This document shows, piece after piece, positions 54,042-62,037 of a DNA stretch of 64,000 nucleotides; within the stretch, counting starts at the first letter, position 1, and every line of letters begins with the position of its first letter. The position numbers were made by a program, and so were the translations under genes. The notes under the pieces were generated by a model. It was given only the letters and a program-made list of their open reading frames with translations. It had not been told where the DNA came from and did not search any database. Source of the stretch: Curvibacter delicatus NBRC 14919 (GTDB lineage Bacteria; Pseudomonadota; Gammaproteobacteria; Burkholderiales; Burkholderiaceae_C); NCBI RefSeq assembly GCF_001592265.1, contig NZ_BCWP01000014.1:1-64000 (forward strand), in the 5' to 3' direction.

Positions 54042-55104
54042 TTTCACGCGCCTGTCCCAAACCTGCCCTAGATTCATCTTGACGGACGGGGACCAGATGG
54101 TCAAGAAACAGGCGGCTGGACTGCTCCCAGCTGAATTCCAGCGCCCGCGCCCGCGCCTCATGGCGCGGCACGGCCAGCGCCCGGTACCAGGCACTTTTCA
54201 GGTCCGCATCCAGGATGCCGCCGGTCACTTTGCCCTCGCTGTGGCCCAGCACCTCCAGCGGCCCATCCACCGGGTAGGCTGCCACAGGCGTGCCGCTGGC
54301 CATGGCCTCCAGCATGACCAGCCCAAAGGTCTCTGATTTGCTGGGCATGACAAACAGATCGGCAGCAGCATAAACACGTGCCAACTCGTCACGCGGCAGG
54401 ATGCCAAGCCAGCGGACATGGGGATAACGCGCCTTCAGCGAAGCTTCCAGCGGGCCGACGCCACAGACGATCTTGGTCCCCGGCACATCGAGCTGCAAGA
54501 AGGCCTCGATGTTCTTTTCATACGACACGCGGCCGACAAACAGCGATATCGGGCGCGCCAGCAAGCCGAGTGCCGGATGCAGCTGCACTTCCTCATGAAA
54601 CGGGAACAGGTCCATGTCCACGCCATGGGTCCAGCCACGCAGACGCTGGAAGCCGCGCTGCTCCAGCATGCGCAGCACCCCCTGGGTCGGCACCATCACG
54701 CCCGATGAGGGCTTGTGGAAATGGCGGAACAGGGCGTAACCCCAGGCATGCGGCACCTTGAGCGCGGCGTTCAGGATCTCCGGGAACTTGGTGTGAAACG
54801 CCGTGGTGAACGCCAGGCCGCGCTTGAGGCAGTAGGCGCGCGCCGCCCAGCCCAGCGGCCCTTCGGTGGCGATGTGGATGGCGTGCGGCGCCAGCGCATC
54901 GAGCTGCTCGCGCAGGCTTTTGGCCGGGCGTACCACCAGATCGATGCCGGGATAACCAGGACAGGGCCGCGTGCGGAACTGCCCCGGGTGCACCACGCTG
55001 ATGTCATGCCCGGCACGTTGGACCTCCCTGACCAGCTCCACCAGCGTGGTCACGACGCCATTGACCTGGGGCTCCCAGGCATCCGTGATCAGTGCAATTT
55101 TCAT
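54013..55104 (-). CDS. agt: Glycosyltransferase family 4 (Agt-like)
   Basis: This 363-aa retaining GT-B glycosyltransferase resembles enzymes that add a sugar to diacylglycerol or related lipids. The N-terminal domain starts MKIALITDAWEPQVNGVVTTL, typical of lipid-acting GT4 enzymes. The acceptor side has TAFHTKFPEI and HGVDMDLFPFH. The donor domain has LFVGRVSYEKNIEAFL and the E-x7-E motif in PSKSETFGLVMLEAMASGTPV. It overlaps plcP by four bases (ATGA) and follows olsB. Known plcP-agt pairs (Agrobacterium, marine bacteria) make glycolipids under phosphate starvation; by that analogy the product is mono- or glucuronosyl-diacylglycerol. The sugar is not predictable. Confidence 0.75.
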   Translation of the reverse strand: MKIALITDAWEPQVNGVVTTLVELVREVQRAGHDISVVHPGQFRTRPCPGYPGIDLVVRPAKSLREQLDALAPHAIHIATEGPLGWAARAYCLKRGLAFTTAFHTKFPEILNAALKVPHAWGYALFRHFHKPSSGVMVPTQGVLRMLEQRGFQRLRGWTHGVDMDLFPFHEEVQLHPALGLLARPISLFVGRVSYEKNIEAFLQLDVPGTKIVCGVGPLEASLKARYPHVRWLGILPRDELARVYAAADLFVMPSKSETFGLVMLEAMASGTPVAAYPVDGPLEVLGHSEGKVTGGILDADLKSAWYRALAVPRHEARARALEFSWEQSSRLFLDHLVPVRQDESRAGLGQARETVTSLSSNV

Positions 55105-55964
55105 GCGGAGACCGTCCTTGTTGCGTGGGGTTGAACCGGTACGGCGTGGGTCGCCCCCCAGTGCAGCAGCTCCAGCCGGCCGTCCTGGTGTTCAACCAGG
55201 GCGGTGCGGCTTTCCACCCAGTCGCCATCGTTGCAGTAGAGAATGCCGTCGATATCGCGCATCTCGGCGCGGTGGATATGGCCGCACACCACGCCCTGGT
55301 GGCCAAGGCGGCGCGCCTCGTTGGCCACCGCCACCTCGAAGTCGGTGACGTAGTTCAAGGCTTTCTTGACCTTGTGCTTGAGGTAGGCCGACAGCGACCA
55401 GTAAGGCAGACCGAACCTGGCGCGCAGGTGGTTCAGGTAACGGTTGAGCTTGAGCGTGAACTCGTACAGGTTGTCACCCACGTAAGCCAGCCACTTGGCA
55501 CACTGGATCACGCCGTCAAAGTAGTCGCCGTGCATCACCCAGAGCTGGCGCCCGTCGGCCGTCACGTGCACGGCATCTTCCACCACCTCGATGCCGCCAA
55601 ACTGGTGTCCGATGAAACCCCGTGCGAATTCGTCATGGTTGCCCGGCACGTAGATGATGCGGCAGCCCTTGCGCCCGCGGCGCAGCAGCTTCTGCACCAC
55701 GTCGTTGTGTGCCTGCGGCCAGTACCAGCGGCGACGCAGTTGCCAGCCGTCGACGATGTCGCCCACCAGGTAGAGGTAGTCGCTCGGATGGGCTTTCAGG
55801 AAAGCCAACAGCTCGTTCGCCTGGCAACCTGGTGTACCCAGATGCAGGTCGGAGATGAAGATGGCACGCAAACGCCCATGGCGCGGGTGATCTTCTTCGT
55901 CACCATCATCCTGCCCGGCCATGCCGGCCAGCCACGGATTCATCGGGTCGAAGGTCTTCTTCAT
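55101..55964 (-). CDS. plcP: PlcP-like metallophosphoesterase (phospholipase C type)
   Basis: This 287-aa calcineurin-like phosphoesterase resembles LpxH (UDP-2,3-diacylglucosamine hydrolase), but its context points to PlcP, which removes phosphate head groups from phospholipids. Metal motifs in order are FISDLHLGTPG (D-x-H), YLVGDIVDGW (GDxxD), YVPGNHDEFARG (GNHD), WVMHGDYFDGV and VVCGHIHRAEMRD (GHxH). The region CAKWLAYVGDNLYEFTLKLNRYLNHLRARFG could contact membrane. It shares one base with the olsB stop and overlaps agt. An LpxH role cannot be excluded from sequence alone. Confidence 0.75.
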   Translation of the reverse strand: MKKTFDPMNPWLAGMAGQDDGDEEDHPRHGRLRAIFISDLHLGTPGCQANELLAFLKAHPSDYLYLVGDIVDGWQLRRRWYWPQAHNDVVQKLLRRGRKGCRIIYVPGNHDEFARGFIGHQFGGIEVVEDAVHVTADGRQLWVMHGDYFDGVIQCAKWLAYVGDNLYEFTLKLNRYLNHLRARFGLPYWSLSAYLKHKVKKALNYVTDFEVAVANEARRLGHQGVVCGHIHRAEMRDIDGILYCNDGDWVESRTALVEHQDGRLELLHWGATHAVPVQPHATRTVSA

Positions 55965-56812
55965 CAGGCGCCGAGGAAGTGCTTGCGGTAGCGTGCCGGC
56001 AGGTCTTGCAGGCGCATCAGCATGGGCAGGTCCGCACTGTTGAAGTCCGGGTCCCAGGCCGGCGCGCCCAGCACCTTGGTGCCCAGGCGCAGATAGCCCT
56101 TGATCAACGCCGGCGGCTCGACCTGCAGATCGCCATTGAGCTCCTCCACCGGCAGCGGCAGGCGCGGCCGCACGTGGTATTCGACGGAGGCCAGATGCGT
56201 TTCCTTGAGCTGCTTCCAGATGCTGGCCGCCACATCGCCGCTGAGCACGCCGTTATGCAGCATCGGGATGCTGGCACAGCCGATCATGGTGTCGAGCTGG
56301 TTGCGCACCATGAACTCACCCAGCGCACCCCACAGGGCCATGATCACGCCACCGTGTCGGTGCTCCGGGTGCACGCAGCTGCGGCCCAGCTCCACCATGC
56401 GTTCGCGCAGCATGCGCAGGCGCGTGAGGTCGAACTCCAGGTCGCTGTAGGTGCTGCCGACACGCTTGGCCTGCGCCGGTGTCAGCACGCGGTAGGTACC
56501 GATGACCTCGCGCGTGGCCTGATCACGCACCAGCAGGTGCTCGCAATAGTCGTCGAACAGGTCGATGTCATGGCCCGGCACATCGGTATTGAGCCGCGCC
56601 CCCATCTCGCCGGCAAAGATCTGGTACCTCAGTCGCTGTGCGGCACGGACGTCGTCCTGGTGTTGGGCCCACGCCACTTCAATGCCGCCACGCCCAGCAG
56701 GCGCGACTGGCTGGCTATCAGTACCCAGGGTTTGCTGATCAGGTCGGTGAAGTGACCCCCTGGGCATGACAACGGGCGACAGCGGGAAAGTCGGGTTAGG
56801 CAGTTCTTTCAT
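55964..56812 (-). CDS. olsB: OlsB-like ornithine N-acyltransferase
   Basis: This GNAT-like acyltransferase of the PF13444 type has 282 aa from ATG 56812, placed 6 bases after AGGAG (the tandem ATG 56815 would be only 3 bases away). OlsB makes lyso-ornithine lipid from ornithine and 3-hydroxyacyl-ACP. Matching features are AQRLRYQIFAGEMGARL, IDLFDDYCEHLLVRD, VELGRSCVHPEHRHGGVIMALWGAL and the C-terminal LIKGYLRLGTKVLGAPAWDPDFNSADL, followed by YRKHFLG. The first 45 residues are Pro-rich and variable. olsA, needed for the second acylation, is not in this window. The hemolysin-like acyltransferase family is broader, so substrate identity is inferred. Confidence 0.8.
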   Translation of the reverse strand: MKELPNPTFPLSPVVMPRGSLHRPDQQTLGTDSQPVAPAGRGGIEVAWAQHQDDVRAAQRLRYQIFAGEMGARLNTDVPGHDIDLFDDYCEHLLVRDQATREVIGTYRVLTPAQAKRVGSTYSDLEFDLTRLRMLRERMVELGRSCVHPEHRHGGVIMALWGALGEFMVRNQLDTMIGCASIPMLHNGVLSGDVAASIWKQLKETHLASVEYHVRPRLPLPVEELNGDLQVEPPALIKGYLRLGTKVLGAPAWDPDFNSADLPMLMRLQDLPARYRKHFLGA

Positions 56813-56843
56813 CATGTACTCCTTGCTTTATGGGTATCAGGTT

Positions 56844-56872
56844 AAAAAAAAGGCCCCGGAGGAAACGGGGCC
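56844..56872 (-). terminator. Terminator between phoX and olsB
   Basis: GGCCCCG/CGGGGCC with loop TTTCCTC is followed on the minus strand by eight T. It starts 8 bases after the phoX stop. Only about 29 bases separate the T-run from the olsB start, so olsB either depends on read-through or on a promoter inside phoX. Confidence 0.88.
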
Positions 56873-56880
56873 AGTAAGTT

Positions 56881-58797
56881 CTAGGTGCCGACAATGCCGC
56901 CGTCCTTGCGACGGATGACGACGGTCGCCGAGCGCGGCCGGCCGCCAGCCGGCCCATCCGGCCAGTTGCTGATAGCCAGCGGCTTGCTGGGATCGCTGCG
57001 CTCACTGGCGGTCTCGCCCGGGTGCTGCACATTGACGAACATGAAACGGCGATCCGGCGTGAAGGCAATGCCGGTGATCTCGCATCCGGCCGGACCCGTC
57101 AGGAAACGCTTGGTCTCGCCGCTAGCCGGATCAGCGCACAGCATCATGTTGTTGCCGATGGACTTGTAGGCGCCCTTGTTCATGACCGAGGTGGAGATGT
57201 CGGTCTGAATCCAGAGCAGGCCGCTGTCGTCAAAGGCTAGGCCATCCGGGCTCCCATACATGTCGCCCTGGATGTTGCCGCGGTGCTCCGGTTTCTCGGC
57301 GTTCGGGTCGCCCGCCAGGGCAAAGTGCATCCAGCGGAATTCGGTGGCGGCCGCATCGCCGCTGCCCCCCTGGCCTTCACGCCAGCGGATGATGTGGCCC
57401 ATGATGTTGTCGGGCCGAGGGTTGGCGGTATCGACCTCACGCCCGGGCTGGCCGCGCTGGTTGTTGTTGGTCAGCGTGACGAACACCTCACCGGTGTGGG
57501 GGTGCACGGCAATCCACTCGGGGCGGTCCATCTTGGTCGCGCCCACGGCATCGGCGGCCTGGCGCGTCTTGATCAGCACCTCACCCTGGTCGGCAAAACC
57601 ATGCGCTGCCGTCAGACCGTTTTCCCCATGGACCAGGGGAATCCAGCGGCCATAACCCTTGGCGTCGAAACGTGCCACATACAAGGTGCCGTGATCCAGC
57701 AGGTCCTTGTTGGCGGCATAACCACCAGGGCGCACCTTGTCGCGCGAGACGAACTTGTAGACATACTCGAAGCGCTCGTCGTCACCCATGTAGACCACGG
57801 CATGGCCATCCTTCGTCAGCGTGGTGGTGGCGCCTTCGTGCTTGATGCGCCCCAGCGCCGTGCGCTTGACGGGCGTCTGCGTCGGGTCCATCGGATCAAT
57901 CTCCACCACCCAGCCGAAGCGGTGCGGCTCGTTAGGGTGCTTGACTGCGTCGAAACGTTCGTCGAATTCATGCCAACGGTAGCCCCAGCCTTTGTGGCGC
58001 AGGCCGTAGCGCTGTTCGTCGGTGTTGGGCTTCTCCTGCGACGAGAAATAACCGTTCCAGTTCTCCTCGCACGTCAGGTAAGTGCCCCAGGGGGTGCGGC
58101 CTGCCGCGCAGTTGTTAAGCGTGCCCAGCACACGGGTGCCGGCGGGGTCAGCCGCCGTCTTCAGCAGCGCATGGCCACGCGCCGGGCCGCTGACAGCCAT
58201 TGGTGTGTTGCCGGTGATGCGCCGCGCATAACGCGAGCCCGGCATGACGCGCCACTGGCCCTGGCGTTCGACGATTTCGATCACGCTCACCCCGTGGGCG
58301 GCTTGTGACTTGCGCACCTTGTCGGCCGACCAGTTCTGCATGCCATCCGCGTGCAGCAGTCCATCGTCGGTGTATTCGTGGTTGATCGCCAGCAGGCCGT
58401 GACGCGGATTGCCGTCAATCGGGAAGAAGGCCATGCCATCGTGGTGCATGCCAGCCTGCAGGCTCTGCTCTTCCCAGCTGTTGGAACCGTCGGTCTTGAA
58501 GACCGGCGAGCCGGCCTTGGCGCCTACCGCATCACCCCAGCGGTACAGCACCTGCGCCTCGTACTCGCGCGGCACATTCAGAGCATCAGCCGATGACACC
58601 GGTACCCCGGTGAAACCCAGCGGCTTGCCGCGCGGGACCGTCGCGCCCAGCGCGTGCGAACCCACCAGCATGGCCACGGCCGCTGCCGTGCATTTGAAGA
58701 CCTCGCGCCGCGCACTGTCGACCCCACCAATGTGCGCATTGGCACTGCTGTTGACGCCCTCAACTGCGTCGTAATGACCACCAAATCCTTGACCCAT
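56881..58797 (-). CDS. phoX: Alkaline phosphatase PhoX
   Basis: PhoX is a secreted, Ca/Fe-dependent phosphatase that frees phosphate from organic esters. The protein has 638 aa from ATG 58797. A twin-arginine signal (SARREVFKCTAAAVAMLVGSHALGA) is set in from the N-terminus by about 28 residues. Core motifs are LAINHEYTDDGLLHADGM, TWGTYLTCEENWNGYF split around TPWG (the Cys-Glu-Glu metal site), RFGWVVEIDPMDPTQTPVKRTALGR, GDDERFEYVYKFVS and GSPDGLAFDDSGLLWIQTD. A three-unit Pho box lies 58-86 bases upstream. The next genes downstream form the olsB-plcP-agt operon. Confidence 0.95.
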   Translation of the reverse strand: MGQGFGGHYDAVEGVNSSANAHIGGVDSARREVFKCTAAAVAMLVGSHALGATVPRGKPLGFTGVPVSSADALNVPREYEAQVLYRWGDAVGAKAGSPVFKTDGSNSWEEQSLQAGMHHDGMAFFPIDGNPRHGLLAINHEYTDDGLLHADGMQNWSADKVRKSQAAHGVSVIEIVERQGQWRVMPGSRYARRITGNTPMAVSGPARGHALLKTAADPAGTRVLGTLNNCAAGRTPWGTYLTCEENWNGYFSSQEKPNTDEQRYGLRHKGWGYRWHEFDERFDAVKHPNEPHRFGWVVEIDPMDPTQTPVKRTALGRIKHEGATTTLTKDGHAVVYMGDDERFEYVYKFVSRDKVRPGGYAANKDLLDHGTLYVARFDAKGYGRWIPLVHGENGLTAAHGFADQGEVLIKTRQAADAVGATKMDRPEWIAVHPHTGEVFVTLTNNNQRGQPGREVDTANPRPDNIMGHIIRWREGQGGSGDAAATEFRWMHFALAGDPNAEKPEHRGNIQGDMYGSPDGLAFDDSGLLWIQTDISTSVMNKGAYKSIGNNMMLCADPASGETKRFLTGPAGCEITGIAFTPDRRFMFVNVQHPGETASERSDPSKPLAISNWPDGPAGGRPRSATVVIRRKDGGIVGT

Positions 58798-58854
58798 GTT
58801 CTTCTCCTGCGGAATCCGCAATGACGTCAGTGTGGAAGCCCCCCGTGACGTCTT

Positions 58855-58883
58855 CATGGCAGAAAAATGTCAGAAACATGACA
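58855..58883 (-). promoter_or_regulatory. Pho box upstream of phoX
   Basis: On the minus strand the order is TGTCATG-TTTC-TGACATT-TTTC-TGCCATG, three units at exact 11-bp steps with near-identical TTTC spacers. This is among the best PhoB-like sites in the window. It lies about 60-85 bases before the phoX ATG, in the gap shared with arsR. Confidence 0.82.
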
Positions 58884-58914
58884 TGGACCGTGGCGACAGC
58901 GCTGGTTTGCATCA

Positions 58915-58940
58915 TTTCAATAGTTCAACTATCATTGAAA
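58915..58940 (+). promoter_or_regulatory. Putative ArsR operator
   Basis: The imperfect palindrome begins TTTCAATAGTT, has centre CAACTAT, and ends CATTGAAA. It ends one base before the first possible arsR start at 58942. ArsR-type repressors bind such inverted repeats in their own promoters, so autorepression is likely. Confidence 0.6.
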
Positions 58941-58941
58941 T

Positions 58942-59295
58942 ATGAAAAACATCGCCATGCAGGAATCCGACGCCATCAAGTCGCTGGCAGCACTGGCCCA
59001 GGCGCAACGCCTGCGCGCCTTCCGTGCGCTGGTGGGGGCCGGCCCGGAGGGGCAAACGCCCGGCGCACTGGCGGCAACGCTGGGCGTGAGTCCGAGCGCC
59101 CTGTCCTTCCATCTCAAGGAGTTGGCCAACGCCGGCCTGGTCAGCAGTGAACCCAACGGCCGCTACCTGGTCTACCGCGCCAACTTCGGACAGATGGATG
59201 CCTTGCTGGGCTACCTCACCGAGCATTGCTGTCAAGGTGCCGCGTGCGAGGTAAGCCCCAAACGCAAGAAAAAGACCGTCTGCGCCACCTGCTGA
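58942..59295 (+). CDS. arsR: ArsR-family repressor
   Basis: ArsR represses the arsenic operon and releases DNA on binding As(III). From ATG 58942 the protein has 117 aa; ATG 58957 (MQESDAIKSLAAL) is equally possible, since neither start has a clear ribosome site. The winged helix is QRLRAFRALVGAGPEGQTPGALAATLGVSPSALSFHLKELANAGLV (about residues 22-68). Cys at EHCCQGAACE (about 95-102) and VCATC at the end could bind arsenite, which resembles C-terminal sensing sites rather than the classic N-terminal CxC in the DNA-reading helix. Confidence 0.93.
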   Translation: MKNIAMQESDAIKSLAALAQAQRLRAFRALVGAGPEGQTPGALAATLGVSPSALSFHLKELANAGLVSSEPNGRYLVYRANFGQMDALLGYLTEHCCQGAACEVSPKRKKKTVCATC

Positions 59296-59329
59296 TTTTT
59301 CCCCTTACCCATTTTCCAAGGAGTTCTCC

Positions 59330-59848
59330 ATGAAACGCTTTCACGTCCATGTCCACGTCGACAACCTGGCACAGAACATCGCCTTCTATTCGGCCATGTT
59401 CAACCAGGCCCCGGCCCGTACCGAAGATGACTATGCCAAGTGGATGCTGCAGGATCCGCCGGTGAACTTCGCCATCTCCACCCGCGGCGACAAACCCGGC
59501 GTCGACCACCTGGGCATCCAGGTCGAATCCGCCGATGAACTGCAGGTGCTCAAGGCTCAGGCCACCCAGGCCGACATGGCCCTGCTCGACGAAGGCGAAA
59601 CCACCTGCTGCTACGCACGCAGCGACAAGTACTGGGTCACCGACCCGCAAGGCATTGCCTGGGAACAGTTCCACACGCTGGACAGCATCCCGGTCTTCAG
59701 CCAGAAAAGTTCCGAGCCAAATCAGGCTCAAGCCCCCGCCTGCTGTACGCCAAAAGCTCCTAAAACTGTAGCAATTGACAAGGCCAGCAGCGGTTGCTGC
59801 GCGCCCACGGCCGGCCAGACCAACAACGGCGCCAAGGCCTGCTGCTGA
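59330..59848 (+). CDS. arsI: ArsI/CadI-type C-As lyase-like protein
   Basis: ArsI is an iron-dependent dioxygenase of the vicinal-oxygen-chelate fold that demethylates trivalent organoarsenicals. The protein has 172 aa. Likely metal ligands are one of His5/His7/His9, His60 in GVDHLGIQVES, and Glu112 in AWEQFHTLDS. The thiol pair for the arsenical is Cys93-Cys94 in TTCCYARSDKYWV. The C-terminal 45 residues are a flexible tail with three more CC pairs (ACCTPK, SGCCAP, KACC). CadI-like metal-binding proteins share this architecture, so enzymatic activity is likely but not certain. AAGGAG precedes the ATG. Confidence 0.88.
   Translation: MKRFHVHVHVDNLAQNIAFYSAMFNQAPARTEDDYAKWMLQDPPVNFAISTRGDKPGVDHLGIQVESADELQVLKAQATQADMALLDEGETTCCYARSDKYWVTDPQGIAWEQFHTLDSIPVFSQKSSEPNQAQAPACCTPKAPKTVAIDKASSGCCAPTAGQTNNGAKACC
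59756..59772. repeat. Degenerate 17-bp element inside arsI tail
   Basis: GCTCC, spacer TAAAACT and GTAGC keep the 5-7-5 layout. Read on the same strand, the minus-strand version of the element at 23731-23747 in dnaX is GCTCC, TAAAGTT, GTAGC, differing only in the spacer. It encodes part of APKTVAID in the variable tail. Confidence 0.4.
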
Positions 59849-59877
59849 ATATATTTTCGCGACCAGCCATTTCAAAC

Positions 59878-60387
59878 ATGACTTCAACCGCACCCACCCT
59901 CAACGTGCTGTTCCTCTGCACGCACAACTCGGCGCGCAGCATCCTGGCCGAAGCCACGCTCAACCACATTGGCCAGGGCCGCTTCAAGGCCTTCTCGGCC
60001 GGCAGCAGCCCGCGTGACCAGCAGCAGCCCAACCCGCTGGCCCTGCAGGTGCTGGAAAGTGCCGGCATTACCACCGAGGGCCTGCGCAGCAAGAGCTGGG
60101 ACGAGTTCGCAGCACCCGATGCGCCGCAGATGGATCTGATCATCACCGTCTGTGACAACGCGGCCGGCGAGGTCTGCCCGATCTGGCCCGGCCACCCGGC
60201 CACCGCGCACTGGGGTTATGCCGATCCATCCGAAATGCAAGGCACGGACGCGCAGCGGCTGGAGGCCTTCCGCCAGACCCTGCTGGCCATCCGCCGCCGC
60301 CTGGACCTGCTGGTCAACCTGCCGCCCGAGAAGCTGGCCAAGCAGCTGATCCAGACCACGGCGCGCAACCTGAGCAAGGCCGACTGA
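59878..60387 (+). CDS. arsC: Arsenate reductase, low-molecular-weight phosphatase type
   Basis: This enzyme reduces As(V) to As(III) using a Cys cascade. The protein has 169 aa from ATG 59878; the upstream frame is inside arsI and is rejected. The phosphate loop is LFLCTHNSARSILAE (Cys14, Arg20, CX5R). The second half has DLIITVCDNAAGEVCPIWPG, whose two Cys are candidates for the relay. The general acid region is WGYADPSEMQGTD. Trx-coupled enzymes of this type take electrons from thioredoxin; related mycothiol and glutathione forms exist. Confidence 0.92.
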   Translation: MTSTAPTLNVLFLCTHNSARSILAEATLNHIGQGRFKAFSAGSSPRDQQQPNPLALQVLESAGITTEGLRSKSWDEFAAPDAPQMDLIITVCDNAAGEVCPIWPGHPATAHWGYADPSEMQGTDAQRLEAFRQTLLAIRRRLDLLVNLPPEKLAKQLIQTTARNLSKAD

Positions 60388-60389
60388 CC

Positions 60390-61457
60390 ATGAGCGTCCA
60401 ATGTGAAGTGACCGCCAAGCAGGCGGCCGGCGCGCCCATGAGCGTGTTCGAACGTTACCTGACGCTGTGGGTCTTTCTGTGCATCGTGGCCGGCATCACG
60501 CTCGGGCAGCTGTTGCCCGGCGTGGCCCAGGCCATCGGCCGCATGGAAGTGGCCCAGGTCAATCTGCCGGTCGGCGTGCTGATCTGGGTCATGATCATCC
60601 CGATGCTGGTGAAGGTGGATTTCGGTGCCCTGCACGAGGTGCGACAGCACGTGAAGGGCATCGGCGTCACGCTGTTCGTCAACTGGCTGGTCAAGCCGTT
60701 TTCCATGGCCTTCCTCGGCTGGCTGTTCATCCGCCAGCTGTTTGCGCCGTACTTGCCGGCCGACCAACTGGACAGCTACATCGCCGGCCTGATCCTGCTG
60801 GCCGCCGCGCCCTGCACCGCCATGGTGTTCGTCTGGAGCCGCCTCACCGGCGGCAACCCGCTGTTCACGCTGTCGCAGGTGGCGCTGAACGACAGCATCA
60901 TGGTGGTGGCCTTCGCACCGCTGGTGGCCTTCCTGCTCGGCCTCTCCGCCATCACCGTGCCGTGGGCCACGCTGCTGACCTCGGTACTGCTGTACATCGT
61001 GGTGCCGGTTTTCCTGGCCCAACTGTGGCGCAAGGCGCTGCTGGCCAAGGGTCAGGCCGCCTTTGACGCCGCCATGGCCAAGATCGGCCCCTGGTCCATC
61101 ACCGCCCTGCTGGCCACGCTGGTGCTGCTGTTCGCCTTCCAGGGCGAGGCCATCCTGCAGCAGCCGCTGGTCATCGCCCTGCTGGCCGTGCCGATCCTGA
61201 TCCAGGTGTTTTTCAACTCCGCGCTGGCCTACTGGCTCAACCGCGCCGTCGGCGAAAAGCATGAGATCGCTTGCCCCTCGGCCCTGATCGGCGCCTCCAA
61301 CTTCTTTGAGCTGGCGGTGGCCGCCGCCATCAGCCTGTTCGGCTTCCACTCGGGCGCCGCGCTCGCCACCGTGGTCGGCGTGCTGATTGAGGTGCCCGTC
61401 ATGCTGTTGGTGGTACGCCTCGTCAACAACTCGAAGGCCTGGTACGAACGCCGCTGA
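60390..61457 (+). CDS. acr3: ACR3-family arsenite exporter
   Basis: Acr3 expels As(III). The protein has 355 aa and ten predicted helices. The essential Cys is in LAAAPCTAMVFVWSRLTGGNP (helix 4). Other conserved segments are LIWVMIIPMLVKVDF, GEKHEIACPSALIGASNFFELAVAAAISLFG, and the C-terminal LIEVPVMLLVVRLVN. It starts two bases after the preceding arsC, so they are co-translated. The name arsB is also used for this role, but the protein is ACR3, not ArsB. Confidence 0.95.
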   Translation: MSVQCEVTAKQAAGAPMSVFERYLTLWVFLCIVAGITLGQLLPGVAQAIGRMEVAQVNLPVGVLIWVMIIPMLVKVDFGALHEVRQHVKGIGVTLFVNWLVKPFSMAFLGWLFIRQLFAPYLPADQLDSYIAGLILLAAAPCTAMVFVWSRLTGGNPLFTLSQVALNDSIMVVAFAPLVAFLLGLSAITVPWATLLTSVLLYIVVPVFLAQLWRKALLAKGQAAFDAAMAKIGPWSITALLATLVLLFAFQGEAILQQPLVIALLAVPILIQVFFNSALAYWLNRAVGEKHEIACPSALIGASNFFELAVAAAISLFGFHSGAALATVVGVLIEVPVMLLVVRLVNNSKAWYERR

Positions 61458-61477
61458 TTCGTTGACACAATTTCGCC

Positions 61478-61900
61478 ATGACTGACATCACGATCTATCA
61501 CAACCCCAAGTGCGGTACCTCGCGCAACACGCTGGCCATGATCCGCAATAGCGGCGCCGAGCCGCAGGTCATCGAGTACCTGAAGACACCCCCGACGCGC
61601 GAACAGCTGCTGGCCCTGATCGCGGCCAGCGGCCTGAGCGTGCGCGAGGTCATGCGCAGCAAGGAAGCGCTCTACACCGAACTTGGACTGGCTGACCCTG
61701 CGCGCAGCGATGCCGAACTGATAGCCGCCATGCTGGCCCACCCCATCCTGATCAACCGCCCGATCGTCGTCACGCCGCTGGGCACGCGCCTGTGCCGGCC
61801 GTCCGAACTGGTTCTGGACATCCTGCCGCAGCCGCAGCAAGGGGCGTTCAGTAAGGAAGATGGGGAAGCGGTGGTGGATGCGCAGGGGCGGCGCATCTGA
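61478..61900 (+). CDS. arsC: Arsenate reductase, glutaredoxin type
   Basis: This second arsenate reductase, unrelated to the one upstream, has 140 aa. It has a thioredoxin-like fold with catalytic Cys12 in IYHNPKCGTSRNTL and the arginine triad region including Arg in INRPIVVTPLGTRLCRPSE. Such enzymes use glutathione and glutaredoxin. It ends the arsenic operon 20 bases after acr3. Having both enzyme families lets the cell draw on two thiol systems. Confidence 0.95.
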   Translation: MTDITIYHNPKCGTSRNTLAMIRNSGAEPQVIEYLKTPPTREQLLALIAASGLSVREVMRSKEALYTELGLADPARSDAELIAAMLAHPILINRPIVVTPLGTRLCRPSELVLDILPQPQQGAFSKEDGEAVVDAQGRRI

Positions 61901-62037
61901 CGACCCGATAAAACTGCTATCGGAACCTCGTCAAAACAGAACCGAATGGCAATTTTGAAGGCTAGCTAACACGCCAGCAGTGCGGAACCCAGTATGAATT
62001 GAGGGGGCGAGCTTTTGTGGTCGGCTTGGATGATGGG

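Noticed and set aside
55101-55964. Calling the phosphoesterase LpxH
   Set aside because: The motifs allow LpxH, but the position between olsB and a glycosyltransferase in a phosphate cluster, and the additional helical segment, fit PlcP better. The alternative is kept in the entry.
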